A stretch of DNA of 64,000 nt from Phanerodontia chrysosporium (lineage: Eukaryota > Basidiomycota > Agaricomycetes > Polyporales > Phanerochaetaceae). Shown here piece after piece: positions 1 to 11,814 of the stretch. The notes under the pieces are model-generated. The model worked only from the letters and a program-made list of their open reading frames with translations, was not told the DNA's origin and made no database searches. Numbering within the stretch: the first letter of the stretch is position 1; each line of letters opens with the position of its first letter. Location: the NCBI GenBank assembly GCA_001910725.1, contig MJGA01000005.1, positions 310,001-374,000 of the forward strand, given 5' to 3'. Position numbers and translations under genes: made by a program.

Positions 1-537
1 ATATGCGCATGTATAGTGTAGTCGGCACGGAAGCTCGGAATGAGGTGAATCTACGAGGCATCGGCAGGTCAAATCTGCCTCGTGTATGGGGTTGGGCCGG
101 CTTAGCCGACCCTGGCTTCGAACGCCTCCGGGCGAGTAATCTATGAGAATGGCGCTCGCAGAAGAGCTGTGTTCGACGAGGTAATAATGTGACGGACGGC
201 TAAAGGTAAAAGGAGCCGTGGTCGGACGCAGGCACAGGAGGCATGCAGACGGCACTTGACCCCGCATCCGTCGCCCAGGGAGTCGCTCCTGGCGCGTGTG
301 ATTGGCGAAGACACGCTCCGGAGGATGACAACAGGATGACTGGGCGATACGAGACAAGAAGGCGTTCCGACACAGGAGCGCGAGGTCACTTGCGTACTCG
401 CTAGCGAGTACGCGACATCACACGACGGGGGGCGGACGATCCTTATCGCGGCGAGCAAGACAAGAGGAGGGACTCACTGCTCGGCGTCGACGCGCGACCC
501 ATTCTCTCTAGCATGTTTACGTCTGAATCCCCGTCGT
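1..537. other. no gene recognised
   Basis: Only short overlapping open frames without coding character are seen. No RNA gene or repeat stands out. Confidence 0.4.
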
Positions 538-768
538 CTATGGGCTGGCCTGGTGGAAATCCTTGTCCTCAAGTGAGCGCGTCGCGTCTTCGCGGAGATG
601 GAGGTTCTCGAACGGGGTGGCGAGGGAGGACGAGTCAGAGGTCGATGCGGAGGCGGAGGAGGCAGAAGAGGCGGAGGAGGAGAAGGACGGGTTGGAGGCG
701 AGGGAGGGCGATGGCTGGAAGGTGTGGCAGGCGTCGTCGTCGGGCAGGAAGGGTCTTTGAGGAGGCAT
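538..768 (-). CDS. hypothetical small Ser-rich acidic protein (or terminal exon)
   Basis: About 76 codons starting MPPQRPFLPDDD. A long Ser/Ala tract (SSSASSASSASASTSDSSS) follows, and then a charged end, FENLHLREDATRSLEDKDFH. Third codon positions are almost all C or G on this strand, as in the neighbouring real genes, which is the main argument for coding. The opposite strand gives Arg-rich repetitive frames typical of shadows. An in-frame Met lies 19 codons upstream (825), but the segment between looks less coding-like, so 768 was chosen. It could instead be the last exon of a larger minus-strand gene. No family recognised. Confidence 0.4.
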   Translation of the reverse strand: MPPQRPFLPDDDACHTFQPSPSLASNPSFSSSASSASSASASTSDSSSLATPFENLHLREDATRSLEDKDFHQASP

Positions 769-2871
769 GGTGGTGGGAGCCTCCGGGAGAGATATGTAGT
801 GGCTCCAGTGGGGCAACCAGTGCAATTACGGAGAGGATGGAGGAGAAGAAAGAAATAAGGCTAAGTGGACTGGCCGCCGCTGGGTGTGCCGGAGGCGGTC
901 GCCGTGCCGCCGTGCTGCCGTGTCGCCGTCGCCGTCGCCGGCCGTCGCTGCACCTAAACAGCTTTGCCTGCCGCCGCGTAGCCCGCACGCGCCTTGCCTT
1001 TTCCGGCGGCTCCGCCCCGATTCCTCGGCGACGACGTCACCGAGCGCCGAGCGCCCGCCCCGACGCGCTATGGCAACCCCGGAACACGGGCGCTCCGAGG
1101 CGCGCTCTCTGCGCTCTGCTCAGCTGCCAGCACACCGCCGCACGCCACAAAGCAGATGCTCGCCCGGCTCATCCGTCCCTGCGCGCGGCGCCCCCATGGA
1201 GCTTCCTTCTAGGGCGCCGCCACCACGCCCCAACGTCATCTCTCCTCGTCGCCATGCCCGACCATGCTTCGATTTCTCACGTAATCGCACGCACGCCCGC
1301 CTTGCGTGTCGTCACACCTGAAGCGGCGTCCTCGCGCGGTTTGGCACGGTGCTTGCGCCCCCCGAATTCCAATGCCGTATTGACGCTCTCACCGCCGTTG
1401 CACCTGACCGCGGCGAAAGCGCGCAGCTCGCTGCTGTCCTTCCCACCGCCATCTCAAAGAACACAATGCCTGCCGCACCGGGATGACACAGCAAGGGCCG
1501 AGGTGTACTAGCTACCGGCACACAGGTACTACAAATTAGAAGGGAGTTTCCGACTGACTCTGTTGAGTGTTTGCCTTCCCACCTTCTTGCATGCATCATT
1601 CACACGAGGGTCCCTCCAGCTCCGAATGCCGTACACAGCTGGCGCTCGCGGATTCAGAGTTCGTTGGTGCAGCCTCTGTCGCCTTCAGCTCAGGCCCAGT
1701 GATATCTTCGTCGAGGCCTGTTCCACGATATCTCCGCCTTGTGCGGCTCACCGTTCGCCACGGCCCACGGGGTTCAGCCCGCGTCCATGTCCATTTATCG
1801 GACCTTGCCAGAACTGCCACCTTGGTAAAGTTCACTAGCTCCGCTTGGGCTTCCTCCCGGCTAATTGCTTATGCCCATCCTTACGCTCATGCTTACCCTC
1901 GGCTCAGCGCAACGTGCTCTGCCCCAAAGACTGCCTCCCCAGTTGTCTTCCTGCGTCAACCAAGTCACCGTCCAGGGGAGAACGAACCTATCTATAGGGA
2001 ATCTAACCTTCTCAGCGTAACATGCAGGAATGCCAGCGAAGGACGCCAGATACCAATTTGCGCAGTCTCACGCTCCATTTGCCGCGTCTCAGCTAAGAGT
2101 ACCCGTGGTCCGACGCGAGGATCACACACGCGATCGCAGGGCACCTGTCCCGGACCGAATTCGTGCTGTCTTGGCGGATAGGGGGTCCCTCAGCGCAAGC
2201 CTCCGCCACATCAGCGTCGCATAGTTTGGTTTTCGCGTGCTGCAGCGCAGGACGCAGGCTGTCGCGTGTGCGCTTTTCGCCAACCCGGTCCAGGGCGCAG
2301 GCTTGGCACGGGTAGTGCGCATGCGGGTGTGCCTGTTTTTTCGCGACGGGGAGCACTCGCCATTGAAACATGTGCCACGGGCCTCTGGCGCTAGCTCAAC
2401 GACGACGGTTTCCTAAAGGAGCGGGGGCGTGCTTGCGAGATGGGCTCGCGTTTTCATATTTTGTATCGGCCCCTTCTCCCGCACTGCGAAGTTTCGGGAC
2501 CCGCTGCGCGGGGCGGCCGGACGTCCTGCAGAGGCATCTTGCGTGCAAGTTCTGATAGCGACGCTTAGCGCGATGCTGCGACCAGCTGGCCTCCATCAGC
2601 AGCGACGGTAGCGGTATCAGCACGCGGGCAGGCAGGACCGGGTGGTGGCGGTGGCAGGCCGCGCTGTGGTGTGTCACCCGGAGAGGATTCCAAATATTGG
2701 CCCGTCGCGCGAATATTAGGGCGCGCAAAATTGGGCGGAGGACGGTCCCCTGACGCAGGCGGTTGCCCGTTTTCCTTCTCCCTCTGGCGTCCCTCGACGA
2801 TCGGGGAGTGCTCGCCCTCTTGATCCGCCGCCGGCACACGAACCCTGCTCTTCCGTCTCCGCTCGCGGTCT
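769..2871. other. intergenic, no gene supported
   Basis: Open frames on both strands here are Arg/Pro-rich and lack introns, domains or consistent third-position bias. The last few hundred bases are the upstream region of the oxidase gene. Confidence 0.4.
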
Positions 2872-2877
2872 TATATA
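2872..2877 (+). promoter_or_regulatory. TATA box of the copper radical oxidase gene
   Basis: TATATA lies about 170 bases before the oxidase start codon. It is followed directly by a C/T-rich tract (about 2878-2940) typical of fungal transcription start regions. Confidence 0.6.
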
Positions 2878-3047
2878 CCCTCCCTCGCTCTCTCGCCAGC
2901 CTCTGTCCCCGTCCCCGTCCCCTCCATCCCACCACCCCATCTGCTGGCGACCCCCGTCGCCCGCCGCTCGCTCACACACCACAGCCTACGGCCCCGAGCC
3001 CTCACATTCTTTTCGTGACCCTCCTCTTCTGCCCGCGCCGCCCGGCC

Positions 3048-5381
3048 ATGCCGCTGCACGCGCGCCTCGCACGGCTCCTCGCCCTCGTCGCCTGTCTCGC
3101 CCCCGCCGCGCACACCCAGACCCTCGACCCGCCGGGCCAGCCCGCGCGCACCGACGCGCCGCTCGGCCAGTACGCCATCGTCGGCAACAGCCTCGTCAGC
3201 GCGCAGCAGGTGAGTCGCCCGCTTCGCCGCTTCCGCGGGCGCGTCTGGCGCGCGCGCCGACGCGTTCTGGTTCGGATGCGCGAGGCGCCGCCCGAGACCT
3301 CTCCTCCTGCGTGCATGCTGACGCGGCGTTCCGCGCGCAGCTCTTCCTCGGCACGGAAAACACACTATTTGTGCTCGACAAGGTCGAGAACAACGCCGCG
3401 CAGCTCAATGGACACCCTGCGTGGGCGGCGCGCTACGACCTCCGCTCGAACAAGGGCCAGCCCATGGACGTCATCACAAACACCTTCTGTGCGGTGCGTC
3501 TCGGGCTACGCTTTGTGTATGCGCGCGTCCTGATACCGTGACAGGGCGGCGGCGTCCTCGCAAACGGCAGTTGGCTCGTCGTTGGCGGGAATCAGGCCGT
3601 AACAACTGGTGGTGACCCTGCAAAAGACCAGAACGGCGTATCTGGCCCGTACCATGATCCCGATGGCGGAAAAAGGTGCGTGTCTCTGTCCGTGTCTCTA
3701 GCAGTCTACTAACTGTGTGAGCAGTTTACGGTACGCATCTTCTGGTGTTATTTCCGTACCCTCGTATCCGAACCTTCTGTTTCAGGTTGCTGCAGCCTTG
3801 CGATGATGACAGCTGCGATTGGGTGCTTGCTGGACAGATGACTACCAGACGGTGGTATCCCAGTGTGTACGTCAAACGATCTGTTGTCTTCGCGTCAGTG
3901 TATCTTACCCTTTGCAGAGAGACCTTGGACGACGGCCGAGTCATCATCGTGAGTGGGCAGCACTTCCTCGCTATATGCGCTCTCAACAACGGATTTAGAT
4001 CGGCGGCGACGCAAATGGAGGATTTGTGAACGATGCAGGACAAACGAACCCGACTTACGAGTTCTTCCCAGCTGCTCCCGGCGCCCAGCCCGTAACTTCG
4101 CCTCTCCTGCAACGCACCCTCCCCGCGAACCTCTACCCGCTGACATGGCTGCTGCCGTCAGGGCGTCTCTTCGTCCAAGCGAACTTTGGGACTGCCATCC
4201 TGGACTACAAGGCTCAGAAAGAGTTCCAGCTGCCAGACATGCCCCATGCTGTGCGCACGTACCCCGCGAGCGCGGGCACCGCCATGCTGCCGCTCACTCC
4301 TGCGAACAACTGGACAGCGACGATTGTTTTCTGCAGCGGCATGAATGTCGCCCCGAACGCATGGGACCCTAACGCGGACTGGCCGAAGATGGCGACGTCC
4401 AAATCCTGCGTGCGCATTACGCCCGACGTCTCGCAAGACTATGAAGAGGACGACGACGCGCCGTCACCGCGGTCCATGGGAAACATGATCATCCTCCCTA
4501 CGGGCAAGATCTTCTACCTCAATGGCGCGCAAACAGGCGTCGCAGGATACGGTACTGGAGATAACACCGTAGGTGACTCGTACGCGGACAACCCTGCACT
4601 TCAGCCTTGGCTGTACGACCCCGATGCGCCTGCCGGTTCGCGATGGTCTATGGACGGCCTGTCTCCGAGCACTGTTCCGCGCATGTACCACTCGAGCGCG
4701 ACCCTGCTGCCCGACGGCTCGATCGCGGTCTCCGGCTCGAACCCGCACCCGGACGTCGTGCTCACGAACACCAAGTTCCCTACCGAATACCGCGTCGAGA
4801 TCATCTACCCGTCGTACTACAACAACCGGCGGCCCGCGCCGCACGGCATCCCCGCGTCGATTGGGTACGGCGGGCCCTTCTTCAACCTTACGCTCTCCGC
4901 GGCGGACCTCGGCGGCGACGCTTCGAACCTGAACAGCACGCGCGTCGTGCTCATGCGCACGGGCTTCTCGACGCACGCGATGAACATGCAGCAGCGCATG
5001 CTCGTGCTCGAGAGCACGTACACCGGCGCCGCGGACGGGAGCGCGACGCTGCACGTCGCGCCTGTCCCGCCGAACGCGGCGCTGTTCCCGCCGGGGCCTG
5101 CCCTGCTCTTCGTCGTCGTCGACGGCACGCCGAGCGTCGGCCGCCAGGTCACCGTCGGGAACGGCGCCATCGGGGCCCAGCCGACCCAGCAGCCCGTCCC
5201 GCTCCCCCGCAGCCGCATCCTCGCGGCCGGCACGAGCTCGAGCGCGGGCGCGGGCGCGACGCCTACGGGTGGCGACGGCACGAAGATCCAGGCGGCGAGC
5301 GCGGCAGCGCCCTCGCTGAGTTTTTCGGGGCTCTGGGCGGCGCTCGTTGCGCCGCTCGCGTTCGTGGGCGTGTTGTTGTAG
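3048..5381 (+). CDS. copper radical oxidase, glyoxal-oxidase type, GPI-anchored
   Basis: Oxidises aldehydes such as glyoxal/methylglyoxal or alcohols at the cell surface, giving H2O2 (family knowledge). Exons 3048-3209, 3341-3493, 3545-3675, 3725-3730, 3786-3866, 3918-3948 and 3999-5381 join without a frame break into 648 residues. An N-terminal signal peptide (MPLHARLARLLALVACLAPA) is present. Active-site candidates are the Cys in NTFCAGG (about 104), the Tyr in RWYPS (about 175; expected Cys-Tyr cross-link), Tyr-His in RMYHSS (about 418-419) and the His in FSTHAMN (about 514). The Ser/Ala-rich tail ends in a hydrophobic stretch with no charged end, which fits a GPI signal. No WSC domains are seen. 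Substrate preference (glyoxal oxidase proper versus the wider CRO class) cannot be told. The 6-base fourth exon is unusual. Confidence 0.92.
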
Positions 5382-5809
5382 AGCCTGCTGGTCTTGACAA
5401 GACTCTTTTACTTTCTCTCGATGACTTTTTTCTTCCTTTCTTTGGACTGGTGTTCACGAGTTCCTGGACTTCCTTTCACACGATGTACTGACGGACTCAT
5501 GGCCCGCTCTGGTTGGCAGAGATTCCCCGTGTTTGTAACCTACTATTCCCCCTTTTGTTGTACCCTATTCCCCTCGGCGTGCACTACCCCCAGTCTACCC
5601 GCGTACTACTGTACACTTGTACATTCTCCCACCTCTGGACGTTTGGCTCGGGCATTCTTTACCGTCGTTCCTTGCACAATGGCATACATAGAGAGCAATG
5701 CAGGACTTTTTAAGCACCTTGTCTTTCGAATTGAGGCCTATCATACAGAAATACTCGACACTAGCTATCGCGGCTATCTAGCACCGGGAATGATAAAATC
5801 GCAGGCATG

Positions 5810-6547
5810 TCAGTGGCAGGCGTGTGCGGGGCAGGACGGCAGGAGGCAGTACACGCCGGGGAACCGCCCGCAGGGGAGGGGCCGCGTGTGCGCGTCGGCG
5901 TTGCGCACGAAGAAGGGCTCGTGCACTGGCGCGCGGGGCCACTGTGGCGGAGGCTGGGGCGGGGGCGTGCGCCGCGTCTCGGGCGGCAGCGTGCTCAGCA
6001 GCTCGGCGAAGGACGGCAGCACGCGGGGGACGGGGGGAGGTGTCGGTGTAGGCTGGTGCGAGGGCGGGGGCGACGGCAGCAGGGGCGGCTGTGGCGCGGA
6101 GGGCATGCGAGACGCGGGCGGTGCGGGCACGGCTGGGGCCACGACGAAGTGGTCAGGAAGAGCGTCGCGCGCGAACGACGCGCGACACCGCTCCGGCGTC
6201 GGTGGCACGGGCGGGCGCGCCGCTCCCCGCGTCGTGCCGCGCGACGGCTGCGGCGGCTGCAGCGTGAACGCCGTCGGCGGCGCACAGCGGCTGCGCCAGG
6301 ACGCGGGCGAGAGCCAGAGCACGTCGCCGGCGTAGTCCGCGCCCGCGATGGCGGCGTGCGGCGCGTGGTGCTCTGCGCAGTGCTGCATCATCCGGTCGGG
6401 GCGCACGCGCGCGTTGCACGCAAACGCCGGCGCGCCCGGCGCCGCGGGCAGGCTCCAGATGCGCCCGCACATTTTCCACTGCGTGCCCCGTGGCACGATG
6501 GAGCGCATGTCGGGAGCACGGGCGGGGGTGCGTGCGGCTCTGGGCAT
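5810..6547 (-). CDS. hypothetical Pro-rich protein with Cys/His N-terminus
   Basis: An uninterrupted 245-codon frame. The N-terminal third has scattered Cys and His (KMCGRIW, RMMQHCAEHHAPH). The middle is strongly Pro-rich, with PSFAELLSTLPPETRR near residue 190, a short segment of the kind seen in fungal regulatory proteins. The C-terminus is Cys/His-rich (VYCLLPSCPAHACH). A TATAAG on the same strand about 95 bases upstream supports the start. The opposite strand is an Arg-rich shadow. No domain could be named; a transcriptional regulator is one possibility only. Confidence 0.6.
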   Translation of the reverse strand: MPRAARTPARAPDMRSIVPRGTQWKMCGRIWSLPAAPGAPAFACNARVRPDRMMQHCAEHHAPHAAIAGADYAGDVLWLSPASWRSRCAPPTAFTLQPPQPSRGTTRGAARPPVPPTPERCRASFARDALPDHFVVAPAVPAPPASRMPSAPQPPLLPSPPPSHQPTPTPPPVPRVLPSFAELLSTLPPETRRTPPPQPPPQWPRAPVHEPFFVRNADAHTRPLPCGRFPGVYCLLPSCPAHACH

Positions 6548-6641
6548 GGTGTTTCGCTGGCGGTGGGTCGGTTTGCTGTTGGTGGGGCTTGTTGTGCGGG
6601 ATTTCAGGAGGAAGGTGTGCGTGTGATCCTGATATGCGCCT

Positions 6642-6647
6642 CTTATA
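6642..6647 (-). promoter_or_regulatory. TATA box for the Pro-rich hypothetical gene
   Basis: Reads TATAAG on the minus strand, about 95 bases before the ATG at 6547. Confidence 0.5.
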
Positions 6648-7147
6648 CAAGGCGAGAGGGGGTGGGCCTTTGTGCAAGAATGCCCCGGACAGTCAGACTG
6701 GCCACAGAGGATTAGAGATCAGCCCACATGGATCCGCGACGATCGCAGTGCCACTCACAGTAGATTACAGGTCGATCCGTCGTAGGGCTGCAGCGGGTGC
6801 CACCCGGTCCGCCGTCGTAAGACGGCAAAGCCCTCAATTTGCCAGCTGGCTGCTAACGCTGTCATTTCATATCGCGGGGTCAGTGCACGACAAAGGACGT
6901 GAGGCCGGGAAATGAAGAGGGACCATATCCGCCATGATGTCGCGTCGAAAGAGCGGCGACTTGGGGAGCCACAGGAGATGATGGTTGTCCAGGTCAAAGC
7001 TAGGGCGCTTACGGGGCCATGTGTCGGGCGAGACCCGTTTGGGAGAGAACGAGTCTTTGTGGCGCATCTGCATCCGCAGTCGCACCATTCCCACCTCCCG
7101 AATCCCGACCCCGCTCTCTCACTCCCACCAACGACGACCTACGCGCG
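6648..7147. other. intergenic between divergent genes
   Basis: Shared upstream region of the Pro-rich gene (minus) and the glutaredoxin gene (plus). No coding region recognised. Confidence 0.5.
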
Positions 7148-7961
7148 ATGGCAAGCACCCCGTACCGCCGCCGCCGCGTCATCTGGGCGTTCGTGCTGCT
7201 CACCCTCGGCGCGTTCCTCTTCCTCGCGACGCGGCCCGAGGGCAGCGCGTTCGCGCTCCGCTCGTGGTCGCTGCCCGCGTACCTCAAGGACCTCGGTCTC
7301 TCCAACTCCTCCTCGCCCGCACGTCTCGTTGCTGACGCGAAAGCGGACGCAGGGCGGCCCCAGGCGCGCGAGATCGACGGCCTCCTCCACTTCGTCACCG
7401 CCCACGCCGGCCGCACCCTCAATGGCGACGACGACGGCACCATCGCCGTCGCCGGCCTCGGCCCCGTGAGAGTGAACGTGCAGGAGGCAATCGACATGCG
7501 CGTGTACACGCCCGACGGCGACACCGACTGGGCAGCGCATCTGCAGGAGCTCAAAGCGCAGCATCCGCTCGTCGTCTTCAGCAAGTCCTACTGCCCGTGC
7601 GTGCATCGCTTATGATACCACAATGGTTGATCTAACATCTGACTCAATAGGTATTCGCAGCGAGCAAAAGCGCTGCTTGCCTCGTACAACCTGAGTCCGC
7701 CTCCCACGATCGTGGAACTCGACATGCGGAGCGACGGAGGGCTTATCCAGGGCATCCTCAACAGGCTCACAGGGCGCAGAACCGTCCCCAATATCATCCT
7801 GCAGGTGTGTAACCGCCTCATTTGGTTTTAGTTTGCTGTCCTCAGCAATGCCTATACAGGGAGAGTCCATTGGCGGTGCCGACGACATTATCGCGCTGCA
7901 TCAAGACGACAAATTGAAGCCTCTCCTCCACAACGCTGGCCTGACTATCGGAGGACTGTAG
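7148..7961 (+). CDS. membrane-anchored monothiol glutaredoxin (Grx6/Grx7-like)
   Basis: Exons 7148-7596, 7651-7804 and 7860-7961 join in frame to about 234 residues. A basic N-terminus (YRRRR) is followed by one hydrophobic helix (residues about 10-25), predicting a type II signal anchor. The thioredoxin-fold domain begins with VVFSKSYCPYSQRAK. The active site is Cys-Pro-Tyr-Ser, so monothiol, as in yeast Grx7 of the early secretory pathway. Other glutaredoxin hallmarks follow: the cis-Pro region RRTVPNIIL and GESIGGADDI for glutathione binding. Intron 1 interrupts the active-site motif after the CP. The anchored topology and CPYS motif argue for ER/Golgi redox duty rather than a cytosolic role. 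Confidence 0.9.
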
Positions 7962-8492
7962 GGCATGGGACGTCTCGTACGTTGTACTTGTATCACTGTA
8001 GGAATAGCGCTTTGCACACAGTCATGTTGTCTTCTCGGTTGATTTCTTTGCATTTGCATACATGTAGAAGCACAAGCATCGTAACAGGGATGGTTTTCCG
8101 CCAGAATCCTGCAAGTGTGCTCCTGTGCCTTTCACAAAGCTCTGACAGCCACGCCAGGCAGCGAATAGAATATGTTGGACGACAAAGATGTGCAGCATAC
8201 CATCACAAACTCAATCCCTCGCCAACCTCCTCTTGATACGCCACAAATCCTCCGCCCTCGTTCTAACACATTACCACCTGTCTTTCGCTTTCGAGGTCAT
8301 CTAGGCCGGTGGCGTCTAGTCGGGCGTGACCGAGGTTGACATCGGCTATCTCCTGGACAGCGTTGCAGTCTCTGCCTTGTGGTGGAAGTCGAGGCTAGAC
8401 GCAAAGCGCTTGCGAAAGAGAGGTCCTCGACAGTGCGCTGCGTCAAGGCATCGTTCTCCAACAACAGATTGATTGTAGACTGTATGCGTTCA
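7962..8492. other. 3' regions of convergent genes
   Basis: Sits between the glutaredoxin stop and the RPR2 stop. No gene recognised. Confidence 0.5.
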
Positions 8493-9302
8493 TCACGAGA
8501 TACGTTCGTTACCCCTGAAGACGACGTGTCCGACGTTCCGTTCGAAGAGGGGCGGCAGACGCGGCGCTGGCCTGCGCTTGCGTTTCTCTCGCTTTGATGT
8601 CTTCGAGGTGGACGGTACCGGCGGCTCTGTCGCGTCAATCTCCATGCTTCCCAACGCGTTCGCTTCTCCGCTTGTGGCTTGCACTTCAGATGGGGCAGGG
8701 GCGGGCTCGAGCGCGGCGGATTCATCGATGACGGGCGGCGCAGGGAACCGCCGCGGCTTGTGGCAGCTCAGACACGTGTAACACACCACGTTCCCCGCGT
8801 TCGACGACGCTGCACGCACAGCCAACATTCGTGGCGTCAACACTAGCAGCAGAACAGAGAAAAGAGCACGCACTGTTGACCCGCACCTGCGCCGTGAGCC
8901 CCGGGACGAGCACCATGTCGCAGCCCTTGCACAGCGTGCGCTTCACCGCGGGGTCCCTGCCGCCATCCGTATCTTAATCAGCCTCCCAGCACCGTGCAGC
9001 CGCAGGCAGAAAACGCACATGCGCATGTTCGTCTTCATGCCGATCGCGCGCATGTCGCGCACGTACGCCCGCGCGAGGTCCGCCGGCGCGGTGCCGTGCC
9101 GCTCACGCGTGCGGCGGCGAGCCTCGAGCCTGCGTTCTGCGCCGTGCAGGCCCGCGGGGATCGGCCCTGGCACGGGCGGTGGTGGGACCGAGGAGGTGCC
9201 AAGCAGCTGCGAGGCCTGGTAGAGGTAGCTGAGGCGCTGCAGGATGTCGCGGTTCGCGACGCTGTTTGGGTTCGGGATGTCGTCTTTTTGTTTCTTGGCC
9301 AT
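8493..9302 (-). CDS. RPR2: RNase P subunit Rpr2 (RPP21/SNM1 family)
   Basis: A protein subunit of nuclear RNase P, which trims the 5' leader of pre-tRNA. The N-terminus MAKKQKDDIPNPNSVANRDI and following helices (RLSYLYQASQLL) match the family. Exons 9302-9019, 8956-8874 and 8809-8493 join in frame. They bring together the zinc ribbon: CKGCDMVLVPGLTAQVRVN, then VVCYTCLSCHKPRR (two CxxC pairs, all four Cys present). A shorter second intron of 31 bases would also be in frame, but it is below the usual size and gives a less family-like junction. The C-terminal tail (Ala/Pro/Glu then a Lys/Arg-rich run) is lineage-specific and its end is less certain. Confidence 0.9.
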
Positions 9303-11814
9303 CGGGGGGACGTGAGATGGGGTTCAAGATGCCGGCTGTGGCAAAGACGAACTGGAGGTGGTAGCGTGAAGGGAGACGCGAGACGCGCAGACGCGCGCGC
9401 GCCCAACGCCAAGCGCGTTTTCGACACCTTTGTTCCCGCACTCCGGGACGACCGTGGTCCACCGTCTACCCATGTGTAGGACCCAATGCTCTTCGACCGC
9501 CGGAGTACGACATTCCGGTGGTTGGCGAGGGACGAGAGCGATGCATTGAGGGGTCAATGACCGGCGGTGAGCATTGGCTTGTCCAGACGACCAAAACCTC
9601 TCAAGTTGACCGTGACCGGCTTTGCCAGCTCAGGACAACGGCCAACGATCGTTTGCGAGACACAGTTAGAAGCGATGCCTCGCAATCCATATGCGACGTC
9701 GGTCATAGAGTTAACGTGTGAGCCAAGGCTCGACACCACGGTGGGCTCTAAGCCTTTTGCTAATCCGAGTTCTCAAATAGCACATCGTCCAACGACCGCG
9801 TGCGCTGTCCTGTGCAGCGTATACACGACGGTGACTACGCTGCTGGAGCGGCCAAAATGGAGATACAAGGACCTACGCAGGGAGGTCTGTGGATGTCCCT
9901 TCGTCGTGCATTGTTGCATGTTTTCTGTGAGTCCTGCGCAGTTTTGAGACGTAACATGATGCTGACATCAGCCGGTGGCACTTGGTGCTCCGTATATGCG
10001 CACCTTTGGCGCGGTATAAACTGTCTGCGTGAAGTAGTCGCCATGATGGAACTTGCTTTGTAAAACCAGACAACCCGCGGCACCATTTCTGCTACCACCT
10101 CGAGTCCCGCGCGCGTGTGCCTCCTCGCCAAAACACGCGATTATCTTCAACTCTTCCTACATCGAGCTGCTCGTTCGAGGTCTTGTTGGGGAGACTATCT
10201 GAGTCAAGATTCTAGTCGCCGAGGCCAACCGTCGTAGGCGACGCGTCGTCGAGTACCATTCTGGGTCAACGTTATGGTTTTTCGTGAACCGCTGTGCATT
10301 CTCGCACTTTGCTACCTCGATATCTGCCGAGATAGACTTAAAGTGGCTCGCAGACACTCAGTCTTGGCGCAAGCAGCGCAGTTGAATGACGGTGCGCACC
10401 CAGCGTCTGGGCTCATAACTTCACCGCTGAGCTTAGTCTGCTTTCACGACTCAGCCACAAGCCGTGCTCGACCGCCTTGGAGCTGAAGTCTCTACTCTGA
10501 AATTCAGGAATGAGGCAGCTGCGGCCGCAGACGACAGTGCCCGTCACCAGTGCGAGACAAATCATCGAGTTGCTTGGCATGCTTTCCTCCTCTGTCTCTA
10601 ATCCGAATAACAGACTCCTGCCAGCTGTCGATTGAAGCGATCGAAGGAGAAGTTGCTGGACTCGAGCACCGACTGAGCCGTATCGCCCTGCTCTGCACAC
10701 ACCGATGATTGATGTACAACCCTCTAGGCGACAGTTATCCGTCTCTCGCACTCTTCAAAAGGCCACGCCTCCTGCCTAAATTGAGTGTCACTAGTACTGC
10801 ACTGAGCCCACTGCACGACCGGCAGACCCTTTGACGTCAGCGCTCTGGTTGATCTGGACTCTACGCAAATGTCGTCCCTCTGCAACCTGGTTTGTCCACC
10901 ACGCCCGCGAGAGCCCACAAGACTTTTTTGTGCTACTTCCCCGTCAGTACTGGAGGCACGGAGTCATCACACACAACCGCGGGTATGTTCCTAGCCGAAG
11001 CCACTGGGTTCACGATATCTAACAAGTTCATCTTCCAGTACTGTTGACTTAGACGGACACATATGTTGCTTTTAGGTTAATACACGTTATCTTGCCCTCA
11101 AAGCTCCCAAGCGATGAATGAGTGCCGGGTTCCGACTACCCGAAGCGCCTTTGTCCATTCGTCCAGTCTCTCTCGTGACGTGCACGACTTCGCTCTCGAC
11201 CCCACGCCAGACACGCTGCCCCCTACGTGCTTTACATGTGTCACCCAATGTTAATTGCGCCATGGGCGGTCTGAACGTACTCGTGGGCAGCGCTTTCGAG
11301 CGTCGCACGATTACCTGTACTGCTCTCGCAGCACAGGTACCTTGCACGTCCCAGCGAGGCTGTCGCGCCATTGTCATAATCAATAGGCGACAACTTGAGA
11401 GACGTCATTGGTGGACACTTCTTTCGTTGTTCTCGAGCGCGAGCGGGAATGCGTTCGGACAGGTGCGTACGTCTATAATTTCCCGTTTTAGACCCTGTTG
11501 ATCCCGATATAGCTTGAGCCCTTGAAGACTTCGTGTACTCTAATGAAAACGGGGAGTCCGCTGTACAGGTGAACCTGCCTCTTCGCATTCAGCTGAGTAC
11601 TCGAGTTGACGCCAGTGGCAGCGTCTCATCAAATGTTGAACGTTCAACCCTTGCCAGCTCTCGAGGAGGTAGTACATCAGGAACACAATATCTTAGGATA
11701 CAACAGAGTACAAGCTCAAACGCTTCATTACAACAACAGGGTACAATCATCTAATCTACGACAAAGCCTGAGAATCTGTACAAAGCTCTAGAGAGAAAGG
11801 CGGGTGTCATTTGC
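9303..11814. other. 2.5 kb intergenic, no gene supported
   Basis: Lower GC than the genes around it. Only short frames without domains or splice logic are present. No tRNA or repeat recognised. Confidence 0.4.

Noticed and set aside
513..1511. 332-codon plus-strand open frame
   Set aside because: Arg/Gly-repetitive and antisense to a Ser-rich frame with better codon use; typical shadow in GC-rich DNA.
4607..5491. 294-codon frame overlapping the oxidase
   Set aside because: Arg-rich shadow of the oxidase exon in another frame.
5394..6335. 313-codon plus-strand frame
   Set aside because: Gly/Arg-rich antisense of the Pro-rich minus-strand gene.
8843..8873. 31-base intron in RPR2
   Set aside because: In frame, but too short for fungal splicing. 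The 64-base alternative 8810-8873 gives a junction typical of the family.
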